Shown in pieces: positions 11,891 through 21,097 of a stretch of 64,000 nt of DNA; position 1 is the stretch's first letter, and every line of letters starts with the position of its first letter. A program made the position numbers and the translations under genes. The notes beneath the pieces are model-generated. The model made no database searches, was not told the DNA's origin, and worked only from the letters and a program-made list of their open reading frames with translations. The stretch lies in assembly GCF_900010755.1 (NCBI RefSeq), contig NZ_CZJT01000106.1:140339-204338 (forward strand), read 5' to 3'. Source of the DNA: Paeniglutamicibacter antarcticus. Its GTDB lineage: Bacteria; Actinomycetota; Actinomycetes; Actinomycetales; Micrococcaceae.

Positions 11891-12685
11891 TTACTTGAAA
11901 GGGTTCCATGCGGCCTCGGGGAAGAGGAAGACAAGGGAAGACCGCATCAGCAGGAATCCAATAATGCCGATAACCCATGCCATTGATTCTTTCGAAGCCC
12001 GCTCCACCCAACCCGAAAGCTTGTCGAAGGCACGGGTCATTCGGGGTCCGGCGAGCGCACGTAACCCGATGATGACAAGCCCGGGAACCAGCATGAGTGC
12101 ACAGTAGAGCGTCAGGAACGTTATCTGGGCAGTCGCATTGAAGTGGCTTTGGGATAGCAGGCCGATGGCACCAAGGTAGGGAAGCATGGTCGGCAACTCC
12201 AGGAACCCGGCGGTGATACCCAGCAGGGCCACACCGCGACGGCTCCCCAGCGCCAGATCCAGCTGTTTGCCCCAGCGGCCTTCGCGGCGCGGCGCAAGGG
12301 GCTCCGCATCCGCTGTGTGTAGCCGGCCTCCGGCACTTGCGATCACGGGGGCAGCCGGCGCCTTGGCCGGACGAGTGTTCATGGACAAGGAGTATGCAAC
12401 CAGGCCGGCCCCGAGAACCAACCCTGCCCAGCGCGCAACAGGAGATTCAAGGAGCCCGCCGGAGGCAATATCTTGTAGCCAAGTAGCGCCGCCAAGAATC
12501 AGCAAACCCACGGCCAAGTAAAAGGTTCCCAGAACGCCCAGGTACAGCACCGCGGAGCCAAGGTTTCTGTGCTGCTTGGCCCGAAGCACCATCCATAGCG
12601 GGATCACCAACGTGCCAATGCTTGTTGCATCTATCAGCGCAAGCAGGCCAAGAGTCAGCAGCAGTCCGGTGGTTCCTAGGGTCAT
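11891..12685 (-). CDS. GAP (Sap, sulfolipid-1-addressing) family membrane protein
   Basis: About 264 residues with roughly six transmembrane helices split three plus three around a hydrophilic loop (about residues 110-155), the layout of the LysE-like GAP/Sap family. Mycobacterial Sap takes part in moving glycolipid across the membrane; the substrate here is unknown. Typical helix-end motifs are LALIDATSIGTLVIPLW near the N-terminus and GFLELPTMLPYLGAIGL after the loop. The start MTLGTTGLLL (12685) is preferred because the upstream extension is basic and not family-like. It is divergent from a histidine kinase 126 nt away, which might regulate it. Confidence 0.82.
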   Translation of the reverse strand: MTLGTTGLLLTLGLLALIDATSIGTLVIPLWMVLRAKQHRNLGSAVLYLGVLGTFYLAVGLLILGGATWLQDIASGGLLESPVARWAGLVLGAGLVAYSLSMNTRPAKAPAAPVIASAGGRLHTADAEPLAPRREGRWGKQLDLALGSRRGVALLGITAGFLELPTMLPYLGAIGLLSQSHFNATAQITFLTLYCALMLVPGLVIIGLRALAGPRMTRAFDKLSGWVERASKESMAWVIGIIGFLLMRSSLVFLFPEAAWNPFK

Positions 12686-12811
12686 GCTTCCACTGTCGTC
12701 CCTCCGTTCCCGTGAGCGCATCATGCGTTGGATGCACCTGTTGTCATACCTTCGGAGGATGCCCGGTGCGGCGCTCTTGGCAATTGCGTTTGAAACCCGC
12801 ACGATGAAGGG

Positions 12812-14041
12812 GTGTTAGACAATTCCATTGCGGGCCTGCTCATCCCCGGCTCTCGTCTAGGCAGAGTCCGTTTTGAGGATCTTCCGCCAGCGCTGTTCTA
12901 CGCGGGACTGACCTGGCTGCTCCATGCCCTGGACTTGGCACGCACCACCGCCTGGGGTCTGGATGAATTTTCCGGCTGGTGGCCGCTGCCACTCGCCTTT
13001 GGTTGTTTGGCAATCCTCCTCAGGCGATTGAATGTCCCGCTCTTTGCCGCACTCATCGCGTTGAGCGGAGTTGGACTGCTGGTGGTGGGCAGCGCCTGCG
13101 GGTTCTTCTTGCTCTTTGAGTCGGTCTTTACCTTGGTTTTGCTTGGCGGGCCACGGATCTCACGCATGACCGAACATGCAGCACTGGTGACGACTGGCCT
13201 ACTGGTGGTGTTGATGTACTTCATCACCGGCTCGGCAGCCATCAGCGTGACTTTTGGGCTGGTGCTGGGCATGACAATCCTCATGCCTGCCGAGTGGGCC
13301 GGCAATGTCCGCAAGGCCCGTGATTTGGCGGCCAGCGAAGCCCAGACGGCCATGGCAGTCGCCGAAGCGGCCGCCGCTCATGCCAAAGTGCTGGCCGCAG
13401 AACACGAAATGCTGCTCACTGAAGAACGCACCCTGATGGCGCGTGAAGTACATGATGTGCTTTCCGCCCGGTTATCGGCGATTGCACTCCAAAGCGGTGC
13501 CGCACTGGCCTCCCCGGATAACCCGGCACTCGCGTCACGTGTCATGGAGGAAATCCGTTCACAAAGCGTGAGTGGAATTGAGGAACTCAACGCCATGATC
13601 AGGATGCTGTACAAGGGAAATTCCTTGGCACCCTCGGGAACGATTTCCGATATGGATGGTCTCATCGAGACGTTTACGGGAACCGGCCTGCGGGTGAGGT
13701 TCCACAACGACCTGCCAAGCGGTGGCGAAGGGTTAGCAGTCGCGGTTCAAGCTGCACTGTATCGCGCACTCAACGAATCGCTTATTAATTTCTCCAAGCA
13801 TGCCCCCGAGGGCGTGCTTGACCTGCACCTGTCCCTGGACGGCGCTTCGGTTCAGTTCATTGCTTCCAATCCCTTGCCCGCCAGCATCAACAGTGATGCG
13901 CCTTCCGCATCATCGGCAGGAACCGGAACCGGTTTACGAAGCATGCAGGCACGAAGCGGCGAACTCGGTGGAGTATTCCGGGCAGGTGCCACCGGCGGCC
14001 TTTTCACCCTGAGAATGCTATTGCCGGTCAGTGACTCATGA
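12812..14041 (+). CDS. NarL-type sensor histidine kinase
   Basis: 409 residues from a GTG start. The N-terminal half has about five transmembrane helices (about 25-160), then an Ala/Glu-rich coiled coil (about 168-205). The HisKA_3 phospho-acceptor is His213 in REVHDVLSARL, and a reduced HATPase domain follows with ALNESLINFSKHA and GTGLRSMQAR. It presumably senses a membrane or envelope signal and phosphorylates the regulator encoded directly downstream, whose start overlaps this gene's stop (ATGA). The ribosome site is poor (GAAGG abuts the GTG). Confidence 0.9.
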   Translation: MLDNSIAGLLIPGSRLGRVRFEDLPPALFYAGLTWLLHALDLARTTAWGLDEFSGWWPLPLAFGCLAILLRRLNVPLFAALIALSGVGLLVVGSACGFFLLFESVFTLVLLGGPRISRMTEHAALVTTGLLVVLMYFITGSAAISVTFGLVLGMTILMPAEWAGNVRKARDLAASEAQTAMAVAEAAAAHAKVLAAEHEMLLTEERTLMAREVHDVLSARLSAIALQSGAALASPDNPALASRVMEEIRSQSVSGIEELNAMIRMLYKGNSLAPSGTISDMDGLIETFTGTGLRVRFHNDLPSGGEGLAVAVQAALYRALNESLINFSKHAPEGVLDLHLSLDGASVQFIASNPLPASINSDAPSASSAGTGTGLRSMQARSGELGGVFRAGATGGLFTLRMLLPVSDS

Positions 14042-14811
14042 CCGGCCCCGACATCCGGCACCCGCGCGACCCGCAGGTGGAATCCATTCTGTTCGACCAC
14101 GCCAAAGGACCGGAAATGACGCTGGGTACACCGGAACACACAGCTGGAGGGCCAACTCGCGTTCTGCTGGTTGACGACCACGCGGCAATCCGCTTGGGGA
14201 TGCGCATGGTCGTTGAATCGGATACGGGTTTCTTGGTGGTCGGTGAGGCCGAAAACGGAGCCGTTGCCGTTGGAATGGCACGGGCGTTGCGGCCGGATAT
14301 CGTGTTGATGGATTTACGCATGCCGGTGCTTGACGGCGTTGCAGCCACGGAGCAAATTGTCGCGCAGGGACTATCCAAGGTCATGGTGTTGACCACCTTT
14401 GACCACGACGAGTACCTTTTCGGGGCCTTGCGGGCCGGCGCCCAGGGGTTCCTGCTCAAGACGGCAACACCACAGAGCATTATTGGCGCGCTCCGCTCGG
14501 TGATGAGCGGTGACCAGGTGGTGGCACCGGAGGTCACCGCAAAGTTGGTAAATGCCGCACTTGATTCACGCCCGGATCAGCCGGCGGGTCCCCCACGCAT
14601 TGATCCGCGTGAAGTACTCACTGAGCGGGAACTACAGGTGTTGCGAGAACTTGGGAATGGGCTGAGCAACTATACGATGGGCCGCACCCTGGGCATCGGC
14701 GAAACCACCGTCAAGACCCATGTGTCCCGGGTGATCGGAAAATTGGGTGTCACATCGAGGTTGCAGGCAGCGCTGGTTGCCCATGCAACATTCACGGGGC
14801 TTGACAGGTAA
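14038..14811 (+). CDS. NarL/LuxR-type response regulator
   Basis: 257 residues. An N-terminal tail of about 38 residues precedes a receiver domain (VLLVDDHAAIRLGM; phospho-acceptor Asp92 in VLMDLRMP; switch Thr in VLTTFD; Lys in GFLLKTA) and a C-terminal LuxR-type helix-turn-helix (LTERELQVLRELGNGLSN to ETTVKTHVSRVIGKLG). The start overlaps the kinase stop by 4 nt; an internal ATG at 14116 would remove the unusual tail. It forms a two-component pair with the kinase; targets may include the divergent GAP-family gene. Confidence 0.92.
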   Translation: MTGPDIRHPRDPQVESILFDHAKGPEMTLGTPEHTAGGPTRVLLVDDHAAIRLGMRMVVESDTGFLVVGEAENGAVAVGMARALRPDIVLMDLRMPVLDGVAATEQIVAQGLSKVMVLTTFDHDEYLFGALRAGAQGFLLKTATPQSIIGALRSVMSGDQVVAPEVTAKLVNAALDSRPDQPAGPPRIDPREVLTERELQVLRELGNGLSNYTMGRTLGIGETTVKTHVSRVIGKLGVTSRLQAALVAHATFTGLDR

Positions 14812-14962
14812 AGCCCGGTTGCACCAATTAGGCGTCGGCTTCGCCAGTGCCTCACCCGCCAGATGGTGCTTTTCGGACCCGCGATTTCATCCTCAGACAC
14901 ATAGCAAAATTTGTGAAGTTTTCAGCGTTCAGCTGTTTCTCTCAACCATTGCGTTCCACGCC

Positions 14963-15412
14963 ATGGCACGGTTTGACGTCGGCGATGCCTTGGACGGTGC
15001 CATCGCCAGCATCTTCGTCATCGGCGCATTCAGCGCCAGCTTGACTGAAGGTCCGCTCATGGAACCCGGATTTGGCTTCATCGCCTGGATTGGAACGCTG
15101 GTCTCGCCCCTCGAGGAGATTCTGGTGTTGCTGATGAAGGCCATTGACCTTTTATGGCCCGATTCCAGGTGCTCCCACGCGTGGCAGGGTGGCAGGGTGG
15201 CAAAATACGTGAACTCGCAGCCCTGCCAATGGCGCTGATTGGAACGAAGCTCTCTATCGCGTGCTCGTCGGTTCTCACGTTCGTTCCGTCTTTCGGCGCC
15301 GGCCTGGGGCTGGTTTCAACGGGGTGTTGCAGCGATTCTTGGCTTTGCGCTGATTCCGCTCTTGGGCCTGTGCTGGATGGTTCAGGGACTGACCTTTCCC
15401 AGCCGAAGGCTT
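14963..15412 (+). pseudogene. Possible decayed small membrane-protein gene
   Basis: From ATG 14963 the frame reads a plausible hydrophobic protein (ALDGAIASIFVIGAFSASL, then FGFIAWIGTLVSPLEEILVL). It then meets an 8-bp tandem duplication (GTGGCAGG repeated at about 15181-15196) and a TGA at 15236-15238. In the same frame beyond the stop another membrane segment appears (GVAAILGFALIPLLGLCWM, ending near 15412). Removing 8 bp would shift into a third open frame, so more than one lesion is likely. I do not recognise the family. 14812-14962 holds nothing clear. Confidence 0.35.
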
Positions 15413-15445
15413 GAACCTGCGGCCCGCCACAACCGCGGGGCTTGG

Positions 15446-15802
15446 CTACCAGCTGACCAAACAGAACGGGTGGCGTTGCGGGTCAAGGAAAACCCTGAAG
15501 GTTTTTGACCCGGCACCCATCGAGGTGGCTCCCATGGCGAGCACTTCGACCTCGGCCAAATCCAGGTCCTTGACCTTCACATCGATATGGGCCTGCTGCG
15601 GGTGCACATGCCCGGGCCATTCCGGTGCCACATACGGATCCACCCGCTGGAAAGCTATGGCAGGGCGATCGGGGGCGTCCCCGATGCCGACCCAGTTTTC
15701 GTCGTTCTCAACGCGCACCATGCCCAGCAGCTGTTCGTAAAAAGCCGCCAGCTTTTCCGGGTTTTCGCAGTCGATGACAAGTGCCTGCCATGATCCGATC
15801 AT
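15446..15802 (-). CDS. VOC-family (glyoxalase/bleomycin-resistance fold) protein
   Basis: 119 residues with the single-module vicinal oxygen chelate pattern: an N-terminal strand (MIGSWQALVIDCENPEKLAA), helix AAFYEQLLGM, a central strand ending IAFQRVDPYVAP, HIDVKVKDLDLAEVEVLAMG, and a terminal DPQRHPFCLV. Such proteins bind or convert small molecules, often through a metal site formed by a dimer; the substrate is not deducible. The start at MIGSW (15802) is where the domain begins; more open frame upstream carries no family sequence and the ribosome site is weak. Confidence 0.8.
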   Translation of the reverse strand: MIGSWQALVIDCENPEKLAAFYEQLLGMVRVENDENWVGIGDAPDRPAIAFQRVDPYVAPEWPGHVHPQQAHIDVKVKDLDLAEVEVLAMGATSMGAGSKTFRVFLDPQRHPFCLVSW

Positions 15803-16038
15803 GATGGTTGGCCCTTCGGCTCGGTGTAATCGGGAATGGGGAGGTAACAGGAATGGGGAGCCAGTTCCCTCCATCAGTATGACCCGACGGGCATCCTACT
15901 TCCAGACCGGGGCGGCAACCGCCAACGGCGCTTCACCGGCCACCGCCCGATTCCCCTGTCGCGGCGTCGAAATGCCGTGGCGACCAGCAGGGGGCCGCCA
16001 GTTTCCGGGCATTGATCCCCAGTGATGCGTGTGCAGGC

Positions 16039-16953
16039 TCAGAGTTTGTTGGCGGAGTCTCCGTGCAGCTCAATGGCAAGGTCCAACATTGCCTCGGCAC
16101 TCCTTGAAAGCCTGACCATGCTGTTCCACACCATGGAAATCGGCACATGGCGGACCTCCGGGTGGATCGGGCGCACGGCTAGCGGTTTGCCTTCGTAGGA
16201 GAGATCCGCAAAGGGACGTTGCACCAGGATTGCGTAGCCCATGCCACGGGCAACCATCGAGCGGGTCACCTCGAAGTCGGTGGTCCGAAAACGGATCCAG
16301 GGGCTCAGCCCGGCAGATGAGAACATCATTTCGGTGTTTTCCCGGCTCGGATTCACATCGAGCAGGATCATTGGCTCGTGAACCATGTCAGCAAGCGCCA
16401 GGCGCTCCCTGCTTGCCAACGGATGGTCAGCGGCCAGGACCAGGGAGGGGACCGCATCTATCAGTCGTTTCCGTTCCAGGCCCGGCGGCACCGTCAGCTC
16501 ATAGGCAATGGCCAGATCCAATTCACCGGAGAGCACCATCCTGTGGATTTCTTGCTGGGTTCCTGCATAGAAGTCCATTTCCACGTGGGGATACCGCTGC
16601 ACGTACTCGGCCATGAGTTCGGCCAGGAGGGACGGAGCCAGCGCGGAATAGCATCCGACGGCAACCTTGCCGCGCAGCGTTTGCCCCGCAGCCGAGGCCA
16701 TGTCTTGCAGGTCAGTCGCGGCATTGAGCAAGCCGCGGGCTTGCTCAAGCACGTATTGCCCGGAGGGAGTCAGGCTCACCCCGTGCGCCTTGCGACGGAT
16801 CGTCAATTGGGAGTCGAACGCCCGCTCGAGTTCGTTGATGGCCCCGGTCACCGCCGAGGGCGAGAGCAACAGCGCCTGGGCCGCCGCGGAAATTGAACCG
16901 CACTCCCCGACCGCCACAAAACATTCGAGTTGCCGCAACGTGTACTTCGCCAC
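16039..16953 (-). CDS. LysR-type transcriptional regulator (P450 side)
   Basis: About 304 residues: an N-terminal winged helix (TLRQLECFVAVGECGSISAA, then SPSAVTGAINELE) and a periplasmic-binding-like effector domain beginning LRGKVAVGCYSALAPSLLAE. GTG at 16953 is chosen because GAGG lies 6 nt upstream; another GTG at 16965 is possible. It is divergent from the cytochrome P450 operon and is presumably its regulator, with a T-N11-A-type palindrome between them. It is clearly paralogous to the second LysR at 20004-20921 (shared RRK-HGV, GELDLAI, P-x2-ENT, RG-GY-x2-L signatures). Confidence 0.9.
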   Translation of the reverse strand: MAKYTLRQLECFVAVGECGSISAAAQALLLSPSAVTGAINELERAFDSQLTIRRKAHGVSLTPSGQYVLEQARGLLNAATDLQDMASAAGQTLRGKVAVGCYSALAPSLLAELMAEYVQRYPHVEMDFYAGTQQEIHRMVLSGELDLAIAYELTVPPGLERKRLIDAVPSLVLAADHPLASRERLALADMVHEPMILLDVNPSRENTEMMFSSAGLSPWIRFRTTDFEVTRSMVARGMGYAILVQRPFADLSYEGKPLAVRPIHPEVRHVPISMVWNSMVRLSRSAEAMLDLAIELHGDSANKL

Positions 16954-16976
16954 CACACACCTCACTAAAACCGTTG

Positions 16977-16991
16977 ATATTTCACCAATAT
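16977..16991. promoter_or_regulatory. Candidate LysR-binding palindrome
   Basis: ATATT-TCACC-AATAT is a perfect 5-bp inverted repeat of the T-N11-A form, placed 23 nt before the LysR start and 76 nt before the P450 start. This is the position expected for an autoregulated divergent LysR operator. Confidence 0.5.
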
Positions 16992-17067
16992 TCGCACTTT
17001 ACCCATGGTTATGCCGAGGGTCACACTTAGTGTTAAGAAGCCGTCATTCTCCAGGAGATCCAGCCAG

Positions 17068-18357
17068 ATGAGCCATTCAGCCGTTCCAACCGCCACCTGC
17101 CCGTTCACCGGGGCAAGCGCAATCGACGAAACCGCCACCGCCGCGGACGGGGCCTCCGCTTCGGCATCGTCCGCGGGCGCAGCAGGCGTCGAAGCCCCGG
17201 TCGCCGACTGGGTGACCATCCCGGACCTATACGAAAACCCGTTCCCGATCTACCAGCGACTGCGTGAGGAATCGCCGGTGCACTGGGTCCCGGCAGTCAA
17301 CCGCTATATGGTCACCTCCTACGCGGCATGCCACGAGATCGAGCAGGACGAGGCCCGGTTCTCCGCCGACGAGCACAACTCGCTGATGAAGCGCTCTATG
17401 GGCCACTCCATGCTGCGCAAGGACAACCCCGCGCACCAGGTCGACCGTGACGCGTACGGCGCCACCCTGCGCCCGGGCACCATCAAGAAGCACTGGAACG
17501 CGATCTTCGAGGCCAACAACGAGAAGTACCTCGCGGAAATCCTGGACAAGGGCCCCGGCGCCGACTTCGTCTGGGACTACGCAGCCCCCTACACCGGTGA
17601 AAACCTCAGGCAGATCATGGGCTTCCATAACGCCACCCAGCAGGACATGCAGCGCTGGAGCCAGACACTGATCGACGGCACCGGCAACTATGCCGACGAC
17701 CCGGAGGTCTGGGCCAAGGCCAAGGCATCCTCCGACGAGGTCGATGCAGCCATCGACGAGATGCTGCCGTTCCTGTCCAAGAACCCCGATCCGTCGCTAC
17801 TCTCGGGCCTGGCCTCAATGCCTATCCCACTGGAGGCGATCCGCGCCAATCTTAAGATGACGATCGGCGGCGGGCTGAACGAGCCGCGCGATGTGCTGGC
17901 CACCACCGTGTGGGCCCTGCTTAAGAACCCCGACCAGCTTGCAGCGGTGAAGGCGGATCCTAAGCTGCACGCCGTTGCGTTTGAGGAGTCCGTCCGTTGG
18001 GTCGCCCCGATCGGGATGTACCCCCGCGAAACCACCACGGACTTGGTGTTGGAGGGTGTCAGGCTGCCGGCAGGCGCCCGGCTGGGTGTGGTGCTCGGTG
18101 CCGCCAACCGCGACCCGGAGGTCTTCGAAGATCCGGAGACCTTCAACATCTTCCGCCCCAAGAAGCCGCACCTGGGCTTCGGCGGCGGTGTGCACTTCTG
18201 TGCCGGAACCTGGATCGCCCGGGCACAGGTCGCCCAGATCGCCATGCCAGCGGTGTTCGAGAAGCTGCCGAACCTGCGCCTCGATCCGTCGGCCGAGACC
18301 GTCGACGCCGGCTGGGTCTTCCGCGGCATGACCAAGATGCCGGTGCTCTGGGGCTAA
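17068..18357 (+). CDS. Cytochrome P450 with atypical I-helix
   Basis: 429 residues. The heme-thiolate loop is FGGGVHFCAG (Cys378), and EESVRW carries the ExxR K-helix motif. The oxygen-activation motif of the I-helix, normally AG-x-D/E-T-T, is replaced by GGGLNEPRD (about 267-275); Glu-Pro at this place is reminiscent of CYP255-type aromatic O-demethylases such as GcoA, but I cannot assign a family from memory. The start MSHSAVPTATCPF follows AGGAG by 11 nt. A low-complexity Ala/Ser stretch at about 22-42 precedes the fold. It is transcribed with a [2Fe-2S] ferredoxin and a reductase, forming a complete three-component monooxygenase that probably oxidises or dealkylates a small, perhaps aromatic, substrate. 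Confidence 0.93.
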   Translation: MSHSAVPTATCPFTGASAIDETATAADGASASASSAGAAGVEAPVADWVTIPDLYENPFPIYQRLREESPVHWVPAVNRYMVTSYAACHEIEQDEARFSADEHNSLMKRSMGHSMLRKDNPAHQVDRDAYGATLRPGTIKKHWNAIFEANNEKYLAEILDKGPGADFVWDYAAPYTGENLRQIMGFHNATQQDMQRWSQTLIDGTGNYADDPEVWAKAKASSDEVDAAIDEMLPFLSKNPDPSLLSGLASMPIPLEAIRANLKMTIGGGLNEPRDVLATTVWALLKNPDQLAAVKADPKLHAVAFEESVRWVAPIGMYPRETTTDLVLEGVRLPAGARLGVVLGAANRDPEVFEDPETFNIFRPKKPHLGFGGGVHFCAGTWIARAQVAQIAMPAVFEKLPNLRLDPSAETVDAGWVFRGMTKMPVLWG

Positions 18358-18414
18358 ACGGCCCCCGCATCCACTCCCCCGATTCTCCAGCCTTCCGCAA
18401 AGGATTCCCCCAAC

Positions 18415-18738
18415 ATGCCCACCATCACCTTTACCCAGCCCACCGGCGAAGCCACCGAAGTCACCGTGGAGGAGGGCACCTCGCTGATGCGCGCCGCCGT
18501 CACCAACGGCATCGAGGGCATCGTCGGCGAATGCGGAGGCCAGGCCATGTGCGCCACCTGCCATGTGTTCGTGCGTCCGGAGTTTGCCGGCCAGCTGGCG
18601 GATCTCAGTGCCGATGAGGACGAAATGCTTGACTGCACCACCGCCGAGCGCACCGAAGCCTCCCGTCTGGGGTGCCAGATCAAGATGAGCACCGAGCTTG
18701 ACGGCATCGTCGTCGATGTTCCGTCGGACCAGGTTTAA
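18415..18738 (+). CDS. [2Fe-2S] ferredoxin, rhodocoxin (ThcC) type
   Basis: 107 residues, an adrenodoxin/putidaredoxin-type ferredoxin with cluster ligands Cys40, Cys46, Cys49 (ECGGQAMCATCHV) and Cys87 (RLGCQ). The sequence closely follows what I recall of rhodocoxin from the Rhodococcus thiocarbamate P450 system, including EGIVGECGGQAMCATCHV and DEDEMLD. It carries electrons from the reductase encoded 4 nt downstream to the P450 encoded 57 nt upstream. The C-terminal residue after the acidic patch is valine (SDQV) rather than the aromatic residue of putidaredoxin. Confidence 0.94.
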   Translation: MPTITFTQPTGEATEVTVEEGTSLMRAAVTNGIEGIVGECGGQAMCATCHVFVRPEFAGQLADLSADEDEMLDCTTAERTEASRLGCQIKMSTELDGIVVDVPSDQV

Positions 18739-18742
18739 TTCC

Positions 18743-19990
18743 ATGGGAAACAACTGCGCGGATTCGGTCCTCATCATCGGTGCGGGGCAGGCGGGCATCC
18801 AGGTTGCCGACTCCCTGCGCGCGGAGGGCCACACCGGACCCATCACCGTGTTGAACAACGAGGTTCACCACCCTTACCAGCGTCCTCCGCTGTCCAAGGA
18901 CTACATGGGAGTTGATTGGCCCTCCGAACCGTTGCCGCTGCGCGGACCGGGCTTCCTTGAAGCCAAGGGCATCACGATGCTGGGAGCCGAGGCAACCTCA
19001 GTGGACACCGCTGCGCGAACCGTGCATCTTGCGGATGGCACCTCCATCGGATATTCCCAGCTGGTCTTTGCCACCGGCGCCGCCAACCGCCAGCTCCCCT
19101 GCCCGGGTGCCGACCTTGCGGGAGTCCACGCGCTGCGCACCCTGGATGATGCGCTGGGACTCCAAGATGCACTGTCCACCGCCCGGAAGGTGGTGGTGAT
19201 CGGGGCCGGTTTCATTGGCCTCGAATTTGCTGCAGGGGCCAGGACACGTGGTCTTGATGTCACGGTGCTGGAATTCGCACAGCGTCCCATGGGCCGCGCC
19301 CTCTCGGCGATGGCCTCAGACTGGTTTGCCGCCCGGCACCTGGCCGACGGGATCGATCTGCGCCTCAATGAGGGCGTGACGGCAATCCACGATGCCGGCG
19401 AGGGGCTGTCCGTTGAATCCACGGCAGGGCGTGCCTACCCGGCCGACCTGGTGCTCTACGGCGTGGGCGTGAATCCACGCACGGATCTGGCCGAAGCCGC
19501 CGGGCTTGAGGTACAGAACGGGATCGTTGTTGATGCAGCACTGCAAACCGCCGTTTCCGGAGTGTGGGCCGTCGGTGATTGCGCGTCATTCCAGCATGCG
19601 GCTTCGGGCGAACGCATGCGCCTCGAATCCGTGCAGAACGCCACCGACCAGGGCCGCCATGTGGCCCGCACCATCATGGGCGCCAATGCCGCATACTCGG
19701 AAACCCCGTGGTTCTGGAGCACCCAAGGACCAATCAGGTTACAGATCGCCGGTGTTTCACATCCCGGGGATCTGCCGGTGATGATTGGGGACCCGGCTGC
19801 CGGCAAGTTCTCCATCGCGTTGTTGCGTGAAGGCAAGCTTGCCGCCGTGGAGTCGGTTAACTCGCCGGCCGACCACATTGCCGCCCGCAAACTTATCGGC
19901 CTCGGCCTCGAATTGACCGCCGGCGACATCACCACCGCGGGATTCACCTTCAAGGCACTGGCCAAGGAGGTACTGATGGTAGGGAGCTGA
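18743..19990 (+). CDS. FAD-dependent NAD(P)H:ferredoxin reductase
   Basis: About 415 residues. An N-terminal FAD-binding Rossmann motif (VLIIGAGQAGIQVADSLR) and an internal NAD-binding motif (VVVIGAGFIGLEFA, about residue 152) are followed by the ferredoxin reductase C-terminal domain, with GVWAVGDCASF as the second FAD contact. This is the putidaredoxin/rhodocoxin reductase family. ATG 18743 lies 4 nt after the ferredoxin stop, so it is the third gene of the P450 operon. It converges on the second LysR gene with only 13 nt between stops. Confidence 0.93.
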   Translation: MGNNCADSVLIIGAGQAGIQVADSLRAEGHTGPITVLNNEVHHPYQRPPLSKDYMGVDWPSEPLPLRGPGFLEAKGITMLGAEATSVDTAARTVHLADGTSIGYSQLVFATGAANRQLPCPGADLAGVHALRTLDDALGLQDALSTARKVVVIGAGFIGLEFAAGARTRGLDVTVLEFAQRPMGRALSAMASDWFAARHLADGIDLRLNEGVTAIHDAGEGLSVESTAGRAYPADLVLYGVGVNPRTDLAEAAGLEVQNGIVVDAALQTAVSGVWAVGDCASFQHAASGERMRLESVQNATDQGRHVARTIMGANAAYSETPWFWSTQGPIRLQIAGVSHPGDLPVMIGDPAAGKFSIALLREGKLAAVESVNSPADHIAARKLIGLGLELTAGDITTAGFTFKALAKEVLMVGS

Positions 19991-20003
19991 TCCAGATGGG
20001 CCC

Positions 20004-20921
20004 TCAGCCCCGGCCCCAGGCACCCGCCATGACCGCGATGGAGTGTTCCAGGAGCGCTTCGGCCCGGGGGCTGAGCGTGGAGGCCCGTGGCCAGATGGCC
20101 ACCACGGCGCTGGGGCTATTTGGCGGTTCGAGCGCCCGGATGGCCACCGGCAGTCCTTCCAACGTTATCGACGGGTTGTTGGGCCTGGCCATGAGCAGAC
20201 CGTAGCCCAAGCCGCGGCCCACCATGGCGCTGACCAGCACCGCCTGCGGCAGCGAATAGGCCTGGTTTGGGTGCAGCCCGGCATCGGCGAAAAGCAACTT
20301 GGTGTTTTCGGTACTCGGGCTGGACTCGTAGTTGATCAGGGGTTCGGATTCCAGCTCATGCAGCGCAATTGATTCCTTGGCTGCCAGCGGATGGTCCGGG
20401 TGCAACACCACTTCAAGGCGGGTTGCATAGATTTCGCGCTTGGCCAGCCCTGTGGGGAGCAACAGGTCATAAACGATTGCAAGATCAAGTTCTCCGTTTT
20501 CCAATGCCGGAAGCAGGTCATCATGCGTGCCAACACGCACCGTCACATCGATATCAGGGTGCAGCGCCGGGAATCCTTCAAGGATGGAGGGCACCACGTG
20601 GCTGGCGAAGGAAGCAAAGCATCCAATCGCCACGGGCCCCCGCATCCGTCCGTCCGAACGGGGAAATGAACTGGCCAGTTCGGCCGAATCGGCCACGATA
20701 CGCCGGGCCTTGAGGGCGAAGTACTGACCTGCAGGGGTCATGCGCACCCCGTGGGACTTGCGTCGCACGCAGAGCTGCTCGCCCACGATTTTCTCCACGG
20801 CCGTGATCGCTTGCGAGAGCGCCGATTCGGAGATGCTGAGTTCCCCGGCTGCCGAGGCAAGCGTCTGGTGGCGGGGCAATTCGGCCATCAGTTCCAGCTG
20901 TCGAAGGGAAAATCCAACCAT
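20004..20921 (-). CDS. LysR-type transcriptional regulator (transporter side)
   Basis: 305 residues: winged helix at the N-terminus (SLRQLELMAELPRHQTLASA, SESALSQAITAVEKIVGEQL) and a LysR substrate-binding domain (MRGPVAIGCFASFASHVVPS onward). It is divergent from the metabolite:H+ symporter gene and probably controls it and possibly the adjacent P450 operon. It resembles the other LysR of this cluster over its full length, suggesting an old duplication with each copy kept next to one transcription unit. Confidence 0.9.
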   Translation of the reverse strand: MVGFSLRQLELMAELPRHQTLASAAGELSISESALSQAITAVEKIVGEQLCVRRKSHGVRMTPAGQYFALKARRIVADSAELASSFPRSDGRMRGPVAIGCFASFASHVVPSILEGFPALHPDIDVTVRVGTHDDLLPALENGELDLAIVYDLLLPTGLAKREIYATRLEVVLHPDHPLAAKESIALHELESEPLINYESSPSTENTKLLFADAGLHPNQAYSLPQAVLVSAMVGRGLGYGLLMARPNNPSITLEGLPVAIRALEPPNSPSAVVAIWPRASTLSPRAEALLEHSIAVMAGAWGRG

Positions 20922-20948
20922 TCTTCAGTCCAATCAAAGAAGTTGTGC

Positions 20949-20961
20949 ACTTTAATGAAGT
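20949..20961. promoter_or_regulatory. Candidate LysR operator upstream of the symporter
   Basis: ACTT-TAATG-AAGT is a perfect short inverted repeat 27 nt before the LysR start and 136 nt before the symporter start; the palindrome GTGCAC sits immediately next to it (20945-20950). Confidence 0.35.
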
Positions 20962-21097
20962 TTACCCAATCAATGTGGTCTGAAACACTGATAGGTGACG
21001 CATCACACTGCTTCGGATCGCGCGTCCCGGATCCGTCCCCAAGCAGTACTGCAACTCCCTGTCACGAACAGCCCGCTCAACGAGGAGCACTCGCACC

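Noticed and set aside
11640..12011. Minus-strand frame upstream of the stalk protein with a membrane-like stretch
   Set aside because: Overlaps the start of the stalk-protein gene in another frame and the end of the GAP-family gene; no ribosome site, no recognisable family.
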